From: Lysinibacillus sp. OF-1
GTDB lineage: Bacteria; Bacillota; Bacilli; Bacillales_A; Planococcaceae
Length of the DNA: 64,000 nucleotides
Direction: 5' to 3'
NCBI RefSeq assembly: GCF_028356935.1
Contig: NZ_CP102798.1
Location: 2,480,001-2,544,000 of the forward strand
This document shows, one piece after another, positions 35,211 to 44,328 of this stretch; the first letter of the stretch is position 1; the number at the start of each line of letters is the position of its first letter. The notes under the pieces are model-generated. The model worked only from the letters and a program-made list of their open reading frames with translations. It made no database searches and had not been told where the DNA came from. The translations under genes and the position numbers were made by a program.

Positions 35211-35930
35211 TTAAAGACTTGTAAATCTTCTTTCGTTATTGGAGAGATTGTAATAATTTGAATTAAATAAATTTGCATTAGGTTCATTCGTGACTTCCAT
35301 AGATATATATTTTATTTCACCATTCTTTTCATAAGCAAAAATTAAATACTTCTCTATGATCGTGCTCGTTTTTTCCTTTGCCTCTCCACCAATTATAGCA
35401 CCTAATGAACCAAAAAGATTATTCCCTGCTATAGCTTTACCAGCATCACTTACCCAACTTTTTTGAATTTCAACATCTGTTTTTATTAGAATATCAATCA
35501 CTTTATTTATATTTAATTCAATTGTGGCTTGACTTCTTTCAAACACGATTTTATCTTTGCATCTGTAAACAAATATCTCAGCACCTTCGGCAACTGGTAA
35601 TCCAGCCATATGTTTTACTTTAATACATAGATCTGCATTGAATAGCTGTTGTCGAGATTTAGAACCAAGTACTTTACTCTCTGCCTCGAACTGTTGTTTC
35701 TTTTTCGCAGCTTCTCTTTGTTTACGTACTTCTATAGCTTCAGCGCTATAGGCTCGTTTATAAAGTTTAATTAGAAATCCCTCAAATAAAACAATAAGTA
35801 CCAATAAAATGATAGAAACTAGATAGTCAGCACCTTCATATCCTTTGCTATTTAAAAACATGTTAGTTAAGCCGTACAAGAAATAAAATCCAACTAATGC
35901 AATAGCTATTAGATGAAGAACTTTTTTCAC
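35211..35930 (-). CDS. Uncharacterised membrane protein with a C-terminal PH-like domain
   Basis: A 239-aa protein with two N-terminal helices (VLHLIAIALVGFYFLYGLTN and YLVSIILLVLIVLFEGFLIK), then a basic coil (EVRKQREAAKKKQQFEAESK) and a strand-rich domain. That domain has a Gly-rich loop, AIAGNNLFGSLGAIIGGEAK, before its last strands. The loop and its position resemble those of the broken PH-domain gene at 29400, so this may be a membrane-tethered relative. A frame opens at 35960, but GTG at 35930 lies seven bases after GGAGG and is chosen. Family not certain. Confidence 0.55.
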   Translation of the reverse strand: MKKVLHLIAIALVGFYFLYGLTNMFLNSKGYEGADYLVSIILLVLIVLFEGFLIKLYKRAYSAEAIEVRKQREAAKKKQQFEAESKVLGSKSRQQLFNADLCIKVKHMAGLPVAEGAEIFVYRCKDKIVFERSQATIELNINKVIDILIKTDVEIQKSWVSDAGKAIAGNNLFGSLGAIIGGEAKEKTSTIIEKYLIFAYEKNGEIKYISMEVTNEPNANLFNSNYYNLSNNERRFTSL

Positions 35931-36269
35931 CAATATCCCTCCTCCTATATAAATATACATATATAATGAATGGGATTCTATTACAATTTTTAAATTGCTA
36001 CTTTTATCGACTCATGCACCGTATTATCATGGCTAAAGCTTTTCAGTGCCAATAGCTTTTGACTATAAACTTGTGGTATGTGGTGGTGTGAGAATCATAG
36101 ATATTTTAATAAAGAAACTCATCTTAGGTTCAAACTATTTAATACTAGAATGCTTAGGCCAACCTGGCTAGGCCCTTAGATCTCTTATTAACTTCTAAAA
36201 TATTTTTTCGATGCAGTCATGTTGCCCATGTTGAATGCCAAAAACTTTAAGAAAGCTTAGTTTATTGAT

Positions 36270-36300
36270 TTGACCCTCCCCTTACAGGATGCTTTATATT
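36270..36300 (+). promoter_or_regulatory. MerR-type promoter with a 19-bp spacer
   Basis: TTGACC (-35, 36270-36275) and TATATT (-10, 36295-36300) are separated by exactly 19 bases that contain the CCTCCCCTTACAGG motif. Long 19-20-bp spacers with such a sequence are typical of promoters activated by MerR regulators. The promoter lies 29 bases before a merR-type gene, so autoregulation is likely. Confidence 0.75.
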
Positions 36301-36328
36301 TAAAGTAATTTATAAGGAGGTGATTGTT

Positions 36329-37132
36329 ATGCTGACCATTGGTGAATTTTCGAAAATATCTCATCTTACACTGAAAACGCTTCGCTACTACGATGAAATC
36401 GGACTTTTAAAGCCTGCTTTTGTTGATGCTAGAAATAACTATCGTTATTACAATGTTCCTCAATTAGAAACTGCTTTATCCATCTCGCGATTGAAAAACT
36501 ATTTATTTTCTTTAGAAGAAATCAAATTTATTTTAACTAATTGGGATGATACCGAACTTCTTAGTTCTAAATTGAAAACAAAACAAGAAATTCTTACACA
36601 ACAACTTACATTTTATGCTTCATTGTTAAATGAATTAAAACTTGATATTCATGAGCTTGATAAAAAGGGAAGTATCATGGGCTATTTAAATGAGATTGAG
36701 ATTAAACTTGTGGATCACTTACAATATGATATCTTATCTCAGCGAAAGACAATAAATACCGATGATTTTCTAAAACACTTTAATGAGTTGTTTAGTAAAA
36801 TTATGTTCAATAATTTATTACCTAGTGCAAAACCACTTGCTATTTTCCATAGTGCCGAATATGAACCTGATAATTATGATGTAGAAATGGCCATACCACT
36901 TACAACCGCCACGAATGAAACAAGATTATTTAATCCTGGTCTTTGTGCAATGGCTACGCTTATTGGTTCTTATGATAAACTACCTTCCATCCATACAAAA
37001 CTACATGTTTGGATAACCGAACATAACTATAAACTAAATGGTGCACCGTTCGAAGTTTATCAAACAGATCCCTATAGTACACAAGAGGATAATAATATCA
37101 CAGACGTATTTTTTCCTATTAAATATAAATAA
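36329..37132 (+). CDS. MerR-family regulator with a GyrI-like effector domain
   Basis: A 267-aa regulator. MLTIGEFSKISHLTLKTLRY is the MerR winged helix and YDEIGLLKPAFVDARNNYRY the wing. A coiled-coil dimer helix spans about 75-115, followed by a C-terminal domain of the GyrI/BltR multidrug-binding type (LVDHLQYDILSQRK, DVEMAIPL, GSYDKLPSIHTKLHVWITEH, PFEVYQTDP). ATG at 36329 follows AAGGAGG by eight bases; the GTG at 36320 overlaps the ribosome site. It is cotranscribed with the membrane protein 17 bases downstream. Confidence 0.88.
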   Translation: MLTIGEFSKISHLTLKTLRYYDEIGLLKPAFVDARNNYRYYNVPQLETALSISRLKNYLFSLEEIKFILTNWDDTELLSSKLKTKQEILTQQLTFYASLLNELKLDIHELDKKGSIMGYLNEIEIKLVDHLQYDILSQRKTINTDDFLKHFNELFSKIMFNNLLPSAKPLAIFHSAEYEPDNYDVEMAIPLTTATNETRLFNPGLCAMATLIGSYDKLPSIHTKLHVWITEHNYKLNGAPFEVYQTDPYSTQEDNNITDVFFPIKYK

Positions 37133-37149
37133 CAAAGGAGTGCCTTACT

Positions 37150-37794
37150 TTGTACGGTATAAATAATTCTACAATAAAAGAAAAAATCTTCATTTTAGTT
37201 GCTGAGATTATCTATTTAGTTATTGCATATTATTTACTTTTCAATACATATGGAAAATCTGCCATTTCTCTAGGGCTTTATATTGCTTTAATTATTACAG
37301 CTTTGCGATTAACAGCTATGATGTTTATTTGGTTACCTAGAGGTATTGCAATGCAAGAAGCTATCATGAACAGTATAGCCTTTGGGATTTATTATTTGGG
37401 CTTTCCCATTTTAATGATTACGAGCAAACAGGATCCAAACATAACAATGCTAATTGTAGGCTGGCTATTATTTTTAGGAGGAAGTATATTAAACACAGTT
37501 TCAGAATTACTTAGAAAACCTTTCAAAGACAATCCTGAAAACAAAGGTAAGCTCTATACGGGAGGTTTATTTAAATATGCGATTCATATTAATTACCTCG
37601 GAGACTGCCTTTGGGTACTAGGCTTAGCATTAATCTCTAACAATATTTATAGTTTACTTATCCCTCTTAGTTTATTCTTCGTGTTTGTTTTTGGCTATAT
37701 TCCAAAATCAGATGATTACTTACAAAATAAGTACGGAGAACAATTTACAATATATAAACAGAAAACTAAAAAGCTAATCCCTTTCATTTGGTAA
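37150..37794 (+). CDS. DUF1295/isoprenylcysteine methyltransferase-like membrane protein
   Basis: A 214-aa polytopic membrane protein, about six helices. The C-terminal block GGLFKYAIHINYLGDCLWVL and the end KYGEQFTIYKQKTKKLIPFI match the steroid-5-alpha-reductase-like/ICMT fold, where the equivalent region binds a nucleotide or SAM cofactor. Substrate unknown. The start is a TTG after AAAGGAG. It is the second gene of the MerR operon and so may respond to the compound sensed by that regulator, perhaps by modifying a lipophilic compound. Confidence 0.75.
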   Translation: MYGINNSTIKEKIFILVAEIIYLVIAYYLLFNTYGKSAISLGLYIALIITALRLTAMMFIWLPRGIAMQEAIMNSIAFGIYYLGFPILMITSKQDPNITMLIVGWLLFLGGSILNTVSELLRKPFKDNPENKGKLYTGGLFKYAIHINYLGDCLWVLGLALISNNIYSLLIPLSLFFVFVFGYIPKSDDYLQNKYGEQFTIYKQKTKKLIPFIW

Positions 37795-37848
37795 ATAAAA
37801 AAACATCAGGTTCACCTATTATAGAATGATCCCAGACTGTCGACTTAA

Positions 37849-37888
37849 GGAATCGAAAAGTTCACTCTCGATTCCTTTTATCTTTTTT
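37849..37888 (+). terminator. Rho-independent terminator
   Basis: GGAATCGA (37849-37856) pairs with TCGATTCC (37868-37875), followed by TTTTATCTTTTTTT. It ends the MerR operon. Confidence 0.85.
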
Positions 37889-37957
37889 TCTTCTTTCATT
37901 ATGTTTAAATATGATAATGTACTACCCAATAAAATAGACTCTTCAAGCAAAACTCTT

Positions 37958-38160
37958 TTAAACAACTTGCCTAGCCAATTTCTTTAAATTCATGGCAGCA
38001 AAAATAAGCATCGCCTACCTGGACAATTTATTAAGACCTCTTAAGGTTGTCCATCATATTCCACACTTTTCCTTTGCATCCACAAAGATACGCTTAATCG
38101 TTTTTTTATTGGATGTCATAGGAAAAGGGCGTACATTTCGAACATGTGGTTGAGCGATAA
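37958..38160 (-). pseudogene. IS1182-type transposase C-terminal remnant
   Basis: One minus-strand frame reads IKRIFVDAKEKCGI, stop, WTTLRGLNKLSR, stop, AMLIFAAMNLKKLARQVV, the C-terminus of IS1182-family DDE transposases (usual RVFADxKEKHGMRWTTLRGLxK...AxMNLKKLA). The upstream zinc-like Cys region is fragmentary (YRSTTCSKC). There is no intact IS end that I can see. Confidence 0.75.
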
Positions 38161-38238
38161 AATAAATGGCTTGATCACAAACTTAGCATTAACTTCTCGT
38201 GCTATAAATTTGTAATAAACCTTAATATGAGAACAATA

Positions 38239-38281
38239 AAGAGCGTGTTTTGAAAATAAAAACTGTCCAAAACACGCTCTT
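38239..38281. terminator. Rho-independent terminator
   Basis: AAGAGCGTGTTTT (38239-38251) pairs perfectly with AAAACACGCTCTT (38269-38281). On the minus strand it lies 60 bases past the kinase-like gene's stop and is followed by TATTG. Confidence 0.7.
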
Positions 38282-38342
38282 ACTATATGTAGAAGTTTGA
38301 AGCCCTTGTTGTACTAAAGCACCTATTAGTTGAGCAAGTAAT

Positions 38343-39218
38343 TTATCTATAATCTTTAATGCCATCTTCAAAAGCCTGTCTATCTCCATTCTCAATCCCA
38401 TGCAATGCCTCTTGTAAAGCAAATGTACTTTTATAAAATTTAACTCGTTCAAATATTTCATCACCGTTAGGATATAGGTTAATACACATATCCAAAAAAT
38501 CCTCGCCATAGCTAGAGAGTATTCCAGCAAAGTCATACGCTGGATCTCCTAAACCCGAACCACCAAAGTCTATTATCCCTGAAATCATACTTGTTTCTGG
38601 ATTCCATAATATGTTAGATGCTCCAAAATCTCCGTGTATAAGTGTTATATCTAAATTTGAGAATGCCTTCCCTTTTAGAAACGTTTCAAAAGATTGTGAA
38701 ATTTCCTTTTGAGCGTCGCTTCTGATAAAAGGAAATACATTATTTTGAATCTTATCATACAGGCTATACATCTCTTCAAGTGGGTTACGAACCTTTAGTT
38801 TCAAATCTCGACTTGCTTTTTCCCCTGAAATAGAGTGGAGTTCTACAAGAAAAGAAACAAGTTGTTTGGCCAACCCCTTAACCAATTCAACACTATTAAC
38901 ACCTGTTAAGCTCTCCTTCCACAAAGGAACACCATCTATTAGGTTATAGCCGGTGAAGACTTTACCTGGTTTTAACTCTTCAAAAGACTGATAAATTGGA
39001 TTCGGAATAGGGGTTGAGATGATACCTTTAATGTATTTTAAAATTTCCGTCTCTCTTCTTAATTGATTGATTCCATTTTTATATTTTGGAAATCTAAAAA
39101 CCAAAGATTTGTTTACAATGAACACATCATTATTCTGTCCAATTTCATTAGGATAAAAGTCTTCAATGGAAAGGTCAGAATAAAGCGACTGAATGGTTTC
39201 AATAAAGTTATTATTCAT
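38343..39218 (-). CDS. Aminoglycoside phosphotransferase (APH)-family kinase
   Basis: A 291-aa APH/choline-kinase-like protein. VFIVNKSLVFRFPKYKNGI carries the ATP-site Lys region. The catalytic loop is ITLIHGDFGASNILWNPETS (HGDxxxxN) and the metal-binding segment GIIDFGGSGLGDPAYDFAGI (DFG-like). It resembles the enzymes annotated as aminoglycoside or macrolide phosphotransferases, but those families differ mainly in substrate loops that cannot be judged here. No known resistance gene is implied. An AT-rich 630-base region lies upstream. Confidence 0.82.
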   Translation of the reverse strand: MNNNFIETIQSLYSDLSIEDFYPNEIGQNNDVFIVNKSLVFRFPKYKNGINQLRRETEILKYIKGIISTPIPNPIYQSFEELKPGKVFTGYNLIDGVPLWKESLTGVNSVELVKGLAKQLVSFLVELHSISGEKASRDLKLKVRNPLEEMYSLYDKIQNNVFPFIRSDAQKEISQSFETFLKGKAFSNLDITLIHGDFGASNILWNPETSMISGIIDFGGSGLGDPAYDFAGILSSYGEDFLDMCINLYPNGDEIFERVKFYKSTFALQEALHGIENGDRQAFEDGIKDYR

Positions 39219-39848
39219 TTAGTAATCCCCCTTTCGATCACTTTCTATTGTGTTGATCCCCAAATGCTTGTTGAACTAATTACCCGTTTGTTTAAGTACA
39301 TGAAGCGTTCCTAAATGTAATTACCAATACTCATTGTTTTTATGATTTTTTAAATAAATATATTCTTCATTTTTACTTATCAATCACACAATTCCCCCCT
39401 ATCAATCGATTTTTCATCATAATTTATATGGTTTATTTTACCAGGTTTTTAATTTTTACACAAAGCCAATTTAGCATACATACTCAACAACAAGATCACC
39501 TCTAAGAAAAACTAACGAGATGATTTTATCGGCTTTATTTCGAAAGCCTTAATTAATTTTTTATATAATACTTATAATTCCTACCTGTATTAATATAATT
39601 ATATAGAATTACTACCATAGATACAGATCCCTACTAATAACCTATTATCGAATTTACGATTTAGGTATAAATACTTTTTAATCCAATCTTTACAAAACAA
39701 TATATAGAAATATTATAAATGAATGGATATAATTTTTTTAGTAATCCTTTTACTATAAAGAATTACTAAAATTTATTTATTAGACGAGCTAAAATGTCTA
39801 ATATTAACCACTCTATAAATAGTAGAGATTAATAAAGAGGTGTAGCAA
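39219..39848. other. AT-rich intergenic region, no gene seen
   Basis: About 630 bases, strongly AT-rich from 39330 onward, with no ribosome site followed by an open frame. It must hold the promoter of the APH-like gene on the left and of the XRE gene on the right; AGTAGAG and ATTAAC-rich stretches near 39800 precede the latter. Low-complexity composition suggests horizontally acquired or decayed DNA. Confidence 0.4.
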
Positions 39849-40184
39849 TTGGAAAATTACTCAATGAGAATAATACCAAGAATTTTTCTTCGCTATTATG
39901 AATTAATAGAAGATGAAATGATTTCTCAAGATGAAAAACAGCTAATTAAATTGGCTTTTACTTTATTAAATAAAAGAATAGAAAAAAATATTAGTCAAGA
40001 TGAAATGGCTGAGAGAACTGGTCTATCCAAAAGTGTTATTTCGAGAATGGAAACCTTTAGCTCTATTCCATCCTCTTTAACCTTAACTAAATATGCAAGT
40101 GAATTAGGTATGGAATTAGTCCTTGTTGATAGAGAGCTTTATAAAATGTGGAATACAAAAAATAAATCGATAATGGAAAAGTGA
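39849..40184 (+). CDS. XRE-family helix-turn-helix regulator
   Basis: A 111-aa DNA-binding protein. Residues about 40-95 form the Cro/C1-type HTH: LLNKRIEKNISQDEMAERTG and LSKSVISRMETFSSIPSSLT, then LTKYASELGMELVLV. The N-terminal 35 residues are a helical extension with Tyr/Glu-rich content. The start is a TTG after AAAGAGGTG. No adjacent gene on the same strand suggests a target, although the pattern resembles antitoxin-type HTH proteins; no toxin is seen. Confidence 0.8.
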   Translation: MENYSMRIIPRIFLRYYELIEDEMISQDEKQLIKLAFTLLNKRIEKNISQDEMAERTGLSKSVISRMETFSSIPSSLTLTKYASELGMELVLVDRELYKMWNTKNKSIMEK

Positions 40185-40378
40185 GTTAATGTTAACCTTT
40201 TAAATAGTGAGCACTCCGCAAGTCCCTTACAGAAAGGTTGCAATTTTACTGATTACCATTATTCCTTATAAAATCAATACATCATTAAACATGCCCAGGT
40301 ACTCATTTAAACTATCCTCAATTGCTAGACACTACCTAACAATTACGGTACGTTAACTGAATATCTGGGCTTTATAAT

Positions 40379-40996
40379 TTATTCTGATGAACTTAATAAA
40401 ATTGTGAGCACAGTACCCCACAAGAAAATCACACCATAATAAAGTCTTTGTAATAGACCTGCTGGCAATGGAAAGAAAAACAAAAGAATGATAAAGAAAA
40501 GAAGAGTTATAAGAACAATTACATTTAAATAGGTCCACCTCTTACCTTTAGTCAATGATTTTGCATAAATCCACAGTCCAAACAAAACAGTAAACATACC
40601 TATTTGTGATAATATGGAATGCCAAAATAAATGAACATCTGCAGGTATAAAACCAGATACAATATTTCCTATAGCAAATATAAGAATAAATACTGTTCCT
40701 AATTTATTTATTCCATTCCTTTCTAGATACTGAGAAAGATACAACACTCCAACCGAAAATGTTAAACCGTTTACTATAAACAATACATTCATCCAAAAAT
40801 GATAAGGTGAACAAATTTCATGAGGTGCAATTGAATATGTATACTTTCCACATGATGTTACTCCTAGATCACTCATAGCTTGTTGCATAAAATTATAGGG
40901 TACAAGTGCAGTCATAATAAAAATAGGCTCTATCACAAAATATAAAATGGTCACAACCCAACTTACTATTCCTATTTTTTTAGATATATGTAACAA
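40379..40996 (-). CDS. DUF998 membrane protein
   Basis: A 205-aa polytopic protein of the DUF998 family (six to seven helices), function unknown. Family features are FMQQAMSDLGVTSCG, with the conserved SDLG near the second helix, a long first extracellular loop with two Cys residues (SCGKYTYSIAPHEICSPYHF, which could form a disulphide) and GNIVSGFIPADVHLFWHSIL, where the His residues after PADVH are conserved. AGGAGG precedes the start. Single gene. Confidence 0.82.
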   Translation of the reverse strand: MLHISKKIGIVSWVVTILYFVIEPIFIMTALVPYNFMQQAMSDLGVTSCGKYTYSIAPHEICSPYHFWMNVLFIVNGLTFSVGVLYLSQYLERNGINKLGTVFILIFAIGNIVSGFIPADVHLFWHSILSQIGMFTVLFGLWIYAKSLTKGKRWTYLNVIVLITLLFFIILLFFFPLPAGLLQRLYYGVIFLWGTVLTILLSSSE

Positions 40997-41258
40997 TATT
41001 TTTCCTCCTTTCTCTATTTATATATTTGATTTCAAAATAAATTACTTCGTTAAACGATAATGAGTTCTAATCCTGCAAAATCTCCATGTATCATTATTCC
41101 AAAAGCAAATCTTTCTATTCATTTCTCATATTTAGCTCCTGCATTTGCTGCTCAATGTTACTGGGTAGATAAAGCATAGACATGTGATTGCTTAATAATA
41201 AAATTATATTTTGCTTTATCTCCCTACGCCAATATACTAATTGCTTTGCAAAATAAAA

Positions 41259-41285
41259 GGACATCCCTCTAAGTAAGGAATGTCT
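41259..41285 (-). terminator. Rho-independent terminator
   Basis: On the minus strand AGACATTCC pairs with GGGATGTCC, followed by TTTTATTTTG. It directly follows the 122-aa gene. The gap 40997-41258 shows nothing else. Confidence 0.65.
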
Positions 41286-41291
41286 AAGTAT

Positions 41292-41660
41292 TTATCTATA
41301 CAAATCCAACAGATTTAACAGATATCTTTCTAATTCATTGATTGCAAACAATACTTCCTTATGAAGTCTATCTTCAACCACGCTATTATCAGTAAAAACC
41401 TCTAAATATTTATTTACTTCTACAAAGAATTTTTCATATTTCTCTAAAAACTCATCAATTGTTTGATCACCAGGTGTTACAGATAAGTAGATAGTTTTGA
41501 ATAGATTAAAGTCACTATATGCATTACTTAAAAAATAAATTGCCAGTGTTCTATCGCTATTAATATACAATTTTACAAAAGATAGGTTTTGTTTTATTTT
41601 ATTCAATGCATTGATAAGATTTGTAGTCTGTTTAAGCATATTTGCCGTATTACTATACAT
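41292..41660 (-). CDS. Uncharacterised 122-aa helical protein
   Basis: A predicted all-helical protein rich in Leu, Asn and Tyr: NMLKQTTNLINALNKIKQNL, FLEKYEKFFVEVNKYLEVFT, EVLFAINELERYLLNLLDLY. No family recognised. The open frame starts at 41729, but ATG at 41660 follows GGAGGTGAG and gives a normal N-terminus. It may be a phage or island gene. A terminator follows its stop. Confidence 0.55.
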   Translation of the reverse strand: MYSNTANMLKQTTNLINALNKIKQNLSFVKLYINSDRTLAIYFLSNAYSDFNLFKTIYLSVTPGDQTIDEFLEKYEKFFVEVNKYLEVFTDNSVVEDRLHKEVLFAINELERYLLNLLDLYR

Positions 41661-41917
41661 CTCATACTCACCTCCATCATAAGCAGCAAATCGGTACATT
41701 TCAATATTTTTCCGTAATCCCAGAAACACAGCAACTCTGGGTCGGCCATGTTGTCATTTCTTCGCTGAAAGTTTACCTATGTAGACAATCGTCTGTCTTT
41801 CCCTACTATTAAAGTCATAAAAAATATCAAGGGAGGGAAATCTTTTCGCAAACTTTAAAAAATTTAAGCCTCAAATATAAAATTAGCTCTGGTGACGATT
41901 TTATTTGTGATCTAACT

Positions 41918-42397
41918 TTATTTTATGAATTGTCTCATGATGATTTCTTCGCCGATTCGTCCTATTAGTCTCTCATTTGTATCTTCAAATCCTACTTTAA
42001 AATATAGTTTTTGTGCTGGTATATTATCTTTGTCTACAACTAAAACAATTTCATCGCAATTAGGGAATTCTGCTTTCACAAACTCAACTAGTAAGGTCAT
42101 TCCCTGTTTTGCGTAACCTTTTCCTTGCTCTGTATGGTTAATTGATAATGCAGTTAATAACATTGCATTCAAATTAGTAGAGTATTTCTTTACTCTTTCA
42201 TTTGTATTGAGAAGGAAGAAACCCACTGGTGTATTATCACTTAAAATGACAATACGATACTGTCCTTCATTAATTTCTCCAAATTTGCTTGGAAGGGCAG
42301 AAAATTGTTTTTGTTCTTCTGTAAGTACAAAAGAGTTCAATTCTTTCATATATTCACTTGAAAAATGCTTTAATTCAACCCTTTTCCATTTTTCCAT
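41918..42397 (-). CDS. GNAT-family N-acetyltransferase
   Basis: A 159-aa acetyltransferase. VELKHFSSEYMKELNSF opens it, YRIVILSDNTPVGFFLLN is strand 2-3, and ALSINHTEQGKGYAKQGMTL carries the acetyl-CoA loop (EQGKGYA). EIVLVVDKDNIPAQKLYFKV and GFEDTNERLIG follow. Acceptor unknown. An ATG at 42412 is in frame, but the one at 42397 has GGAG nine bases upstream. Isolated gene. Confidence 0.85.
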   Translation of the reverse strand: MEKWKRVELKHFSSEYMKELNSFVLTEEQKQFSALPSKFGEINEGQYRIVILSDNTPVGFFLLNTNERVKKYSTNLNAMLLTALSINHTEQGKGYAKQGMTLLVEFVKAEFPNCDEIVLVVDKDNIPAQKLYFKVGFEDTNERLIGRIGEEIIMRQFIK

Positions 42398-42572
42398 AAG
42401 ATCATTCTCCATTCATTTTTCTATACTTTACCACTTAATTAGGTTTTGGTCATTCATTTATTTGAAATTTCCGAAATATAATAACGACGTAAAAATTTTC
42501 TTATTTAACAGTGGATTGTTTCGCCTGCTGGATTCTGTGATGGGACACGTCTCAGAATATGATATTGCTTAA

Positions 42573-42851
42573 TTTAGAGAAGGTTCAGTACTGGAGAAAT
42601 GCGAGTATTGTAACATGTTTAAAGAAAACGGCATTGTACGAGATATGAGTACTAATTCAAGATATCTATTCAACCTGAAAAAAAGACGATTTTCCATTTT
42701 TATTTCATTAATTATTTATTTTATTCTTTTGTTAATTGTCCTGAATTCATAAACTTTTAAGAATTTGTGTGTTTCAACTTTAGAAGAAATAACGAAATTA
42801 CATAAAAAGGGATTTTTGATTGAAGAGGAGTATTTAGCAGAGGTAAGATAG
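42573..42851 (+). pseudogene. SHOCT-domain membrane protein remnant with an in-frame stop
   Basis: One frame reads EKCEYCNMFKENGIVRDMST (a CxxC-like pair), a helix (FSIFISLIIYFILLLIVLNS), a TAA, then STLEEITKLHKKGFLIEEEY and LAEVR. The last segment is a typical SHOCT helix pair that binds nucleic acid or other proteins. There is no upstream start and the stop separates the halves, so the gene is broken and N-terminally truncated. Confidence 0.6.
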
Positions 42852-42891
42852 TTGATAAAAGATAGCTGCTTCACGATTTTAGTTTCGTTTA

Positions 42892-42938
42892 TAAAAAAGA
42901 CTGCTGACAAACATCAAATTTGAGTTTGTCAGCAGTCT
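42892..42938 (-). terminator. Rho-independent terminator of the cold-shock gene
   Basis: AGACTGCTGACAAA (42898-42911) pairs perfectly with TTTGTCAGCAGTCT (42925-42938); on the minus strand TTTTTTAT follows. Strong stem. Confidence 0.9.
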
Positions 42939-42976
42939 GATACTACTCAATTAAGAGTGGTATGTTTCATTAAAAA

Positions 42977-43177
42977 TTAAAGTTTTACGATGTTAGCAGC
43001 TTGTGGTCCGCGTTGACCTTCTTCTACTGTGAATTCAACTTTTTGACCTTCTTCAAGTGATTTGAAACCTTCACCTTGAATAGCTGAGAAGTGAGCGAAT
43101 ACGTCTTGTCCGCCTTCAACTTCGATGAAACCAAAACCTTTTTCTGCGTTAAACCATTTTACTGTACCTTGTGTCAT
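42977..43177 (-). CDS. csp: Cold-shock protein (CspA/CspB family)
   Basis: A 66-aa OB-fold RNA chaperone. RNP1 is KGFGFIEV and RNP2 DVFAHFSAI, preceded by [10 protein letters not shown]; the end [10 protein letters not shown] is typical. It melts RNA secondary structure at low temperature and in stationary phase. GGAGG lies eight bases before the ATG at 43177; an upstream in-frame ATG at 43192 is not used. The 150-base AT-rich leader to about 43330 probably carries a cold-responsive 5' UTR as in other csp genes (inference). Strong terminator downstream. Confidence 0.96.
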   Translation of the reverse strand: MTQGTVKWFNAEKGFGFIEVEGGQDVFAHFSAIQGEGFKSLEEGQKVEFTVEEGQRGPQAANIVKL

Positions 43178-43330
43178 GTAAATGACCTCCATTAATCAAA
43201 TTAAATAAAATCACATTCATAAAAAAACACATATCACAAAAAGCATCTATCAAAACACGATTACTTTTTGTAATATGTGAATTCATTGCATCTTTTTTTT
43301 CGGATGATTCTATTGAATACAATATACCAT
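43178..43330 (-). promoter_or_regulatory. Likely csp 5' leader
   Basis: Long untranslated AT-rich sequence ahead of the cold-shock gene with a dyad CACATATCACAAAAAG / CTTTTTGTAATATGTG near 43228-43279. Such leaders in csp mRNAs form temperature-responsive structures; assignment here is inferred from position. Confidence 0.4.
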
Positions 43331-43454
43331 GTAAAATCACCTTTGTCTAGTCCTAAACTGTTTAAATTTTGGAATATCCATTTTTTCTTGAGGTTAGGCA
43401 TGAAAAGCAATGTTTTTTCCCCTTATCGGAACTTCACAGTATTATTGCGTTTTA

Positions 43455-43560
43455 TAAACGAAAATCATCAGAAACATTTATTATCCAGTTGCTATCAGTG
43501 GAAGCCAGAAACGTTACTGCATCGGCAATATCCTCTATTCGCCCTATTCGATTGCAAATA
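43455..43560 (-). pseudogene. SDR C-terminal remnant
   Basis: The minus strand reads RIGRIEDIADAVTFLASTDS followed by NWI, the near-C-terminal block of classical SDRs (usual R.G.PEDIA.AV.FLAS....ITGQ). Upstream and downstream frames are broken. It lies just past the intact SDR at 43606 and may be what remains of a second SDR gene. Confidence 0.6.
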
Positions 43561-43605
43561 GAAGATTAACTCCCGCTACAATGCTTTCTGAGCAACAGGC
43601 GATCA

Positions 43606-44328
43606 TCAAGCATTCAAATCCGTTATTGCAGGAATAGTAATTTCCTTTACACATGAAACAGGTGATAAATGGATGACACATTGCACAATTGATACAATAT
43701 CTTGTACAGGAATACGAGTCCCTTCATATAAATGAATTGCTTTCTCTGCCCCTTCTTCATAAGGTACTTCTGCTGCTAGCTCCCCTGGGTTAATACATGT
43801 GACAGAAATTTTATCCTTTCTTAAATGTTCACGAAGGGCATTGGTAATGCCACGTAAGCCGAATTTAGATGTAACAAATGAAACTTGTGCATTGTTCGTG
43901 TGATCTAAGCCCGCTGTTGAGCCAATTAAAATCACTTTTCCATTTTCCGCTTGTCTTAAATTTGGTAAAAGCGCTTGGATATATGTAATTGTAGAAGTTA
44001 AATTTATATTGATTATGTTTGAAATATCTACGACCTCATCCAAATCAAATGTATAGTCATCCTCGAATCCACGCTTTTCCCATACGCCAACATTGTAAAT
44101 TAATACATCGAAAGGAATGTCTTTTACCTTCTCTTTTAAAGTTGGAATTGATTGCTGATTGGACAAATCAATAGCGAGCCAATGACGATTGACACCATCG
44201 TTGAGATTTAAGCTTTTAGGTCGAGAACGTGACACGATCCATACAGAGTCTCCCATGACGGGTAAACCTTTGACAAATGCATCACCCAGTCCTTGACTCG
44301 CTCCAAATATAATGAAATTCTTACTCAT
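43606..44328 (-). CDS. SDR-family protein lacking the catalytic tyrosine
   Basis: A 240-aa Rossmann-fold short-chain dehydrogenase-like protein. IIFGASQGLGDAFVKGLPVM is the nucleotide site, LIYNVGVWEKRGFEDD replaces NAG with NVG, and KVILIGSTAGLDHT supplies the Ser. The YxxxK position reads VSFVTSKFGLRGITNALREH, so Phe stands where the catalytic Tyr should be while Lys is kept. CINPGELAAEVPYEE follows. It may be an NAD(P)-binding regulator or use another mechanism. Single gene, remnant of another SDR just downstream. Confidence 0.8.
   Translation of the reverse strand: MSKNFIIFGASQGLGDAFVKGLPVMGDSVWIVSRSRPKSLNLNDGVNRHWLAIDLSNQQSIPTLKEKVKDIPFDVLIYNVGVWEKRGFEDDYTFDLDEVVDISNIININLTSTITYIQALLPNLRQAENGKVILIGSTAGLDHTNNAQVSFVTSKFGLRGITNALREHLRKDKISVTCINPGELAAEVPYEEGAEKAIHLYEGTRIPVQDIVSIVQCVIHLSPVSCVKEITIPAITDLNA

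Noticed and set aside
38343-39218. Named antibiotic-resistance gene
   Set aside because: Only the APH fold is evident; resistance specificity cannot be read from the sequence.
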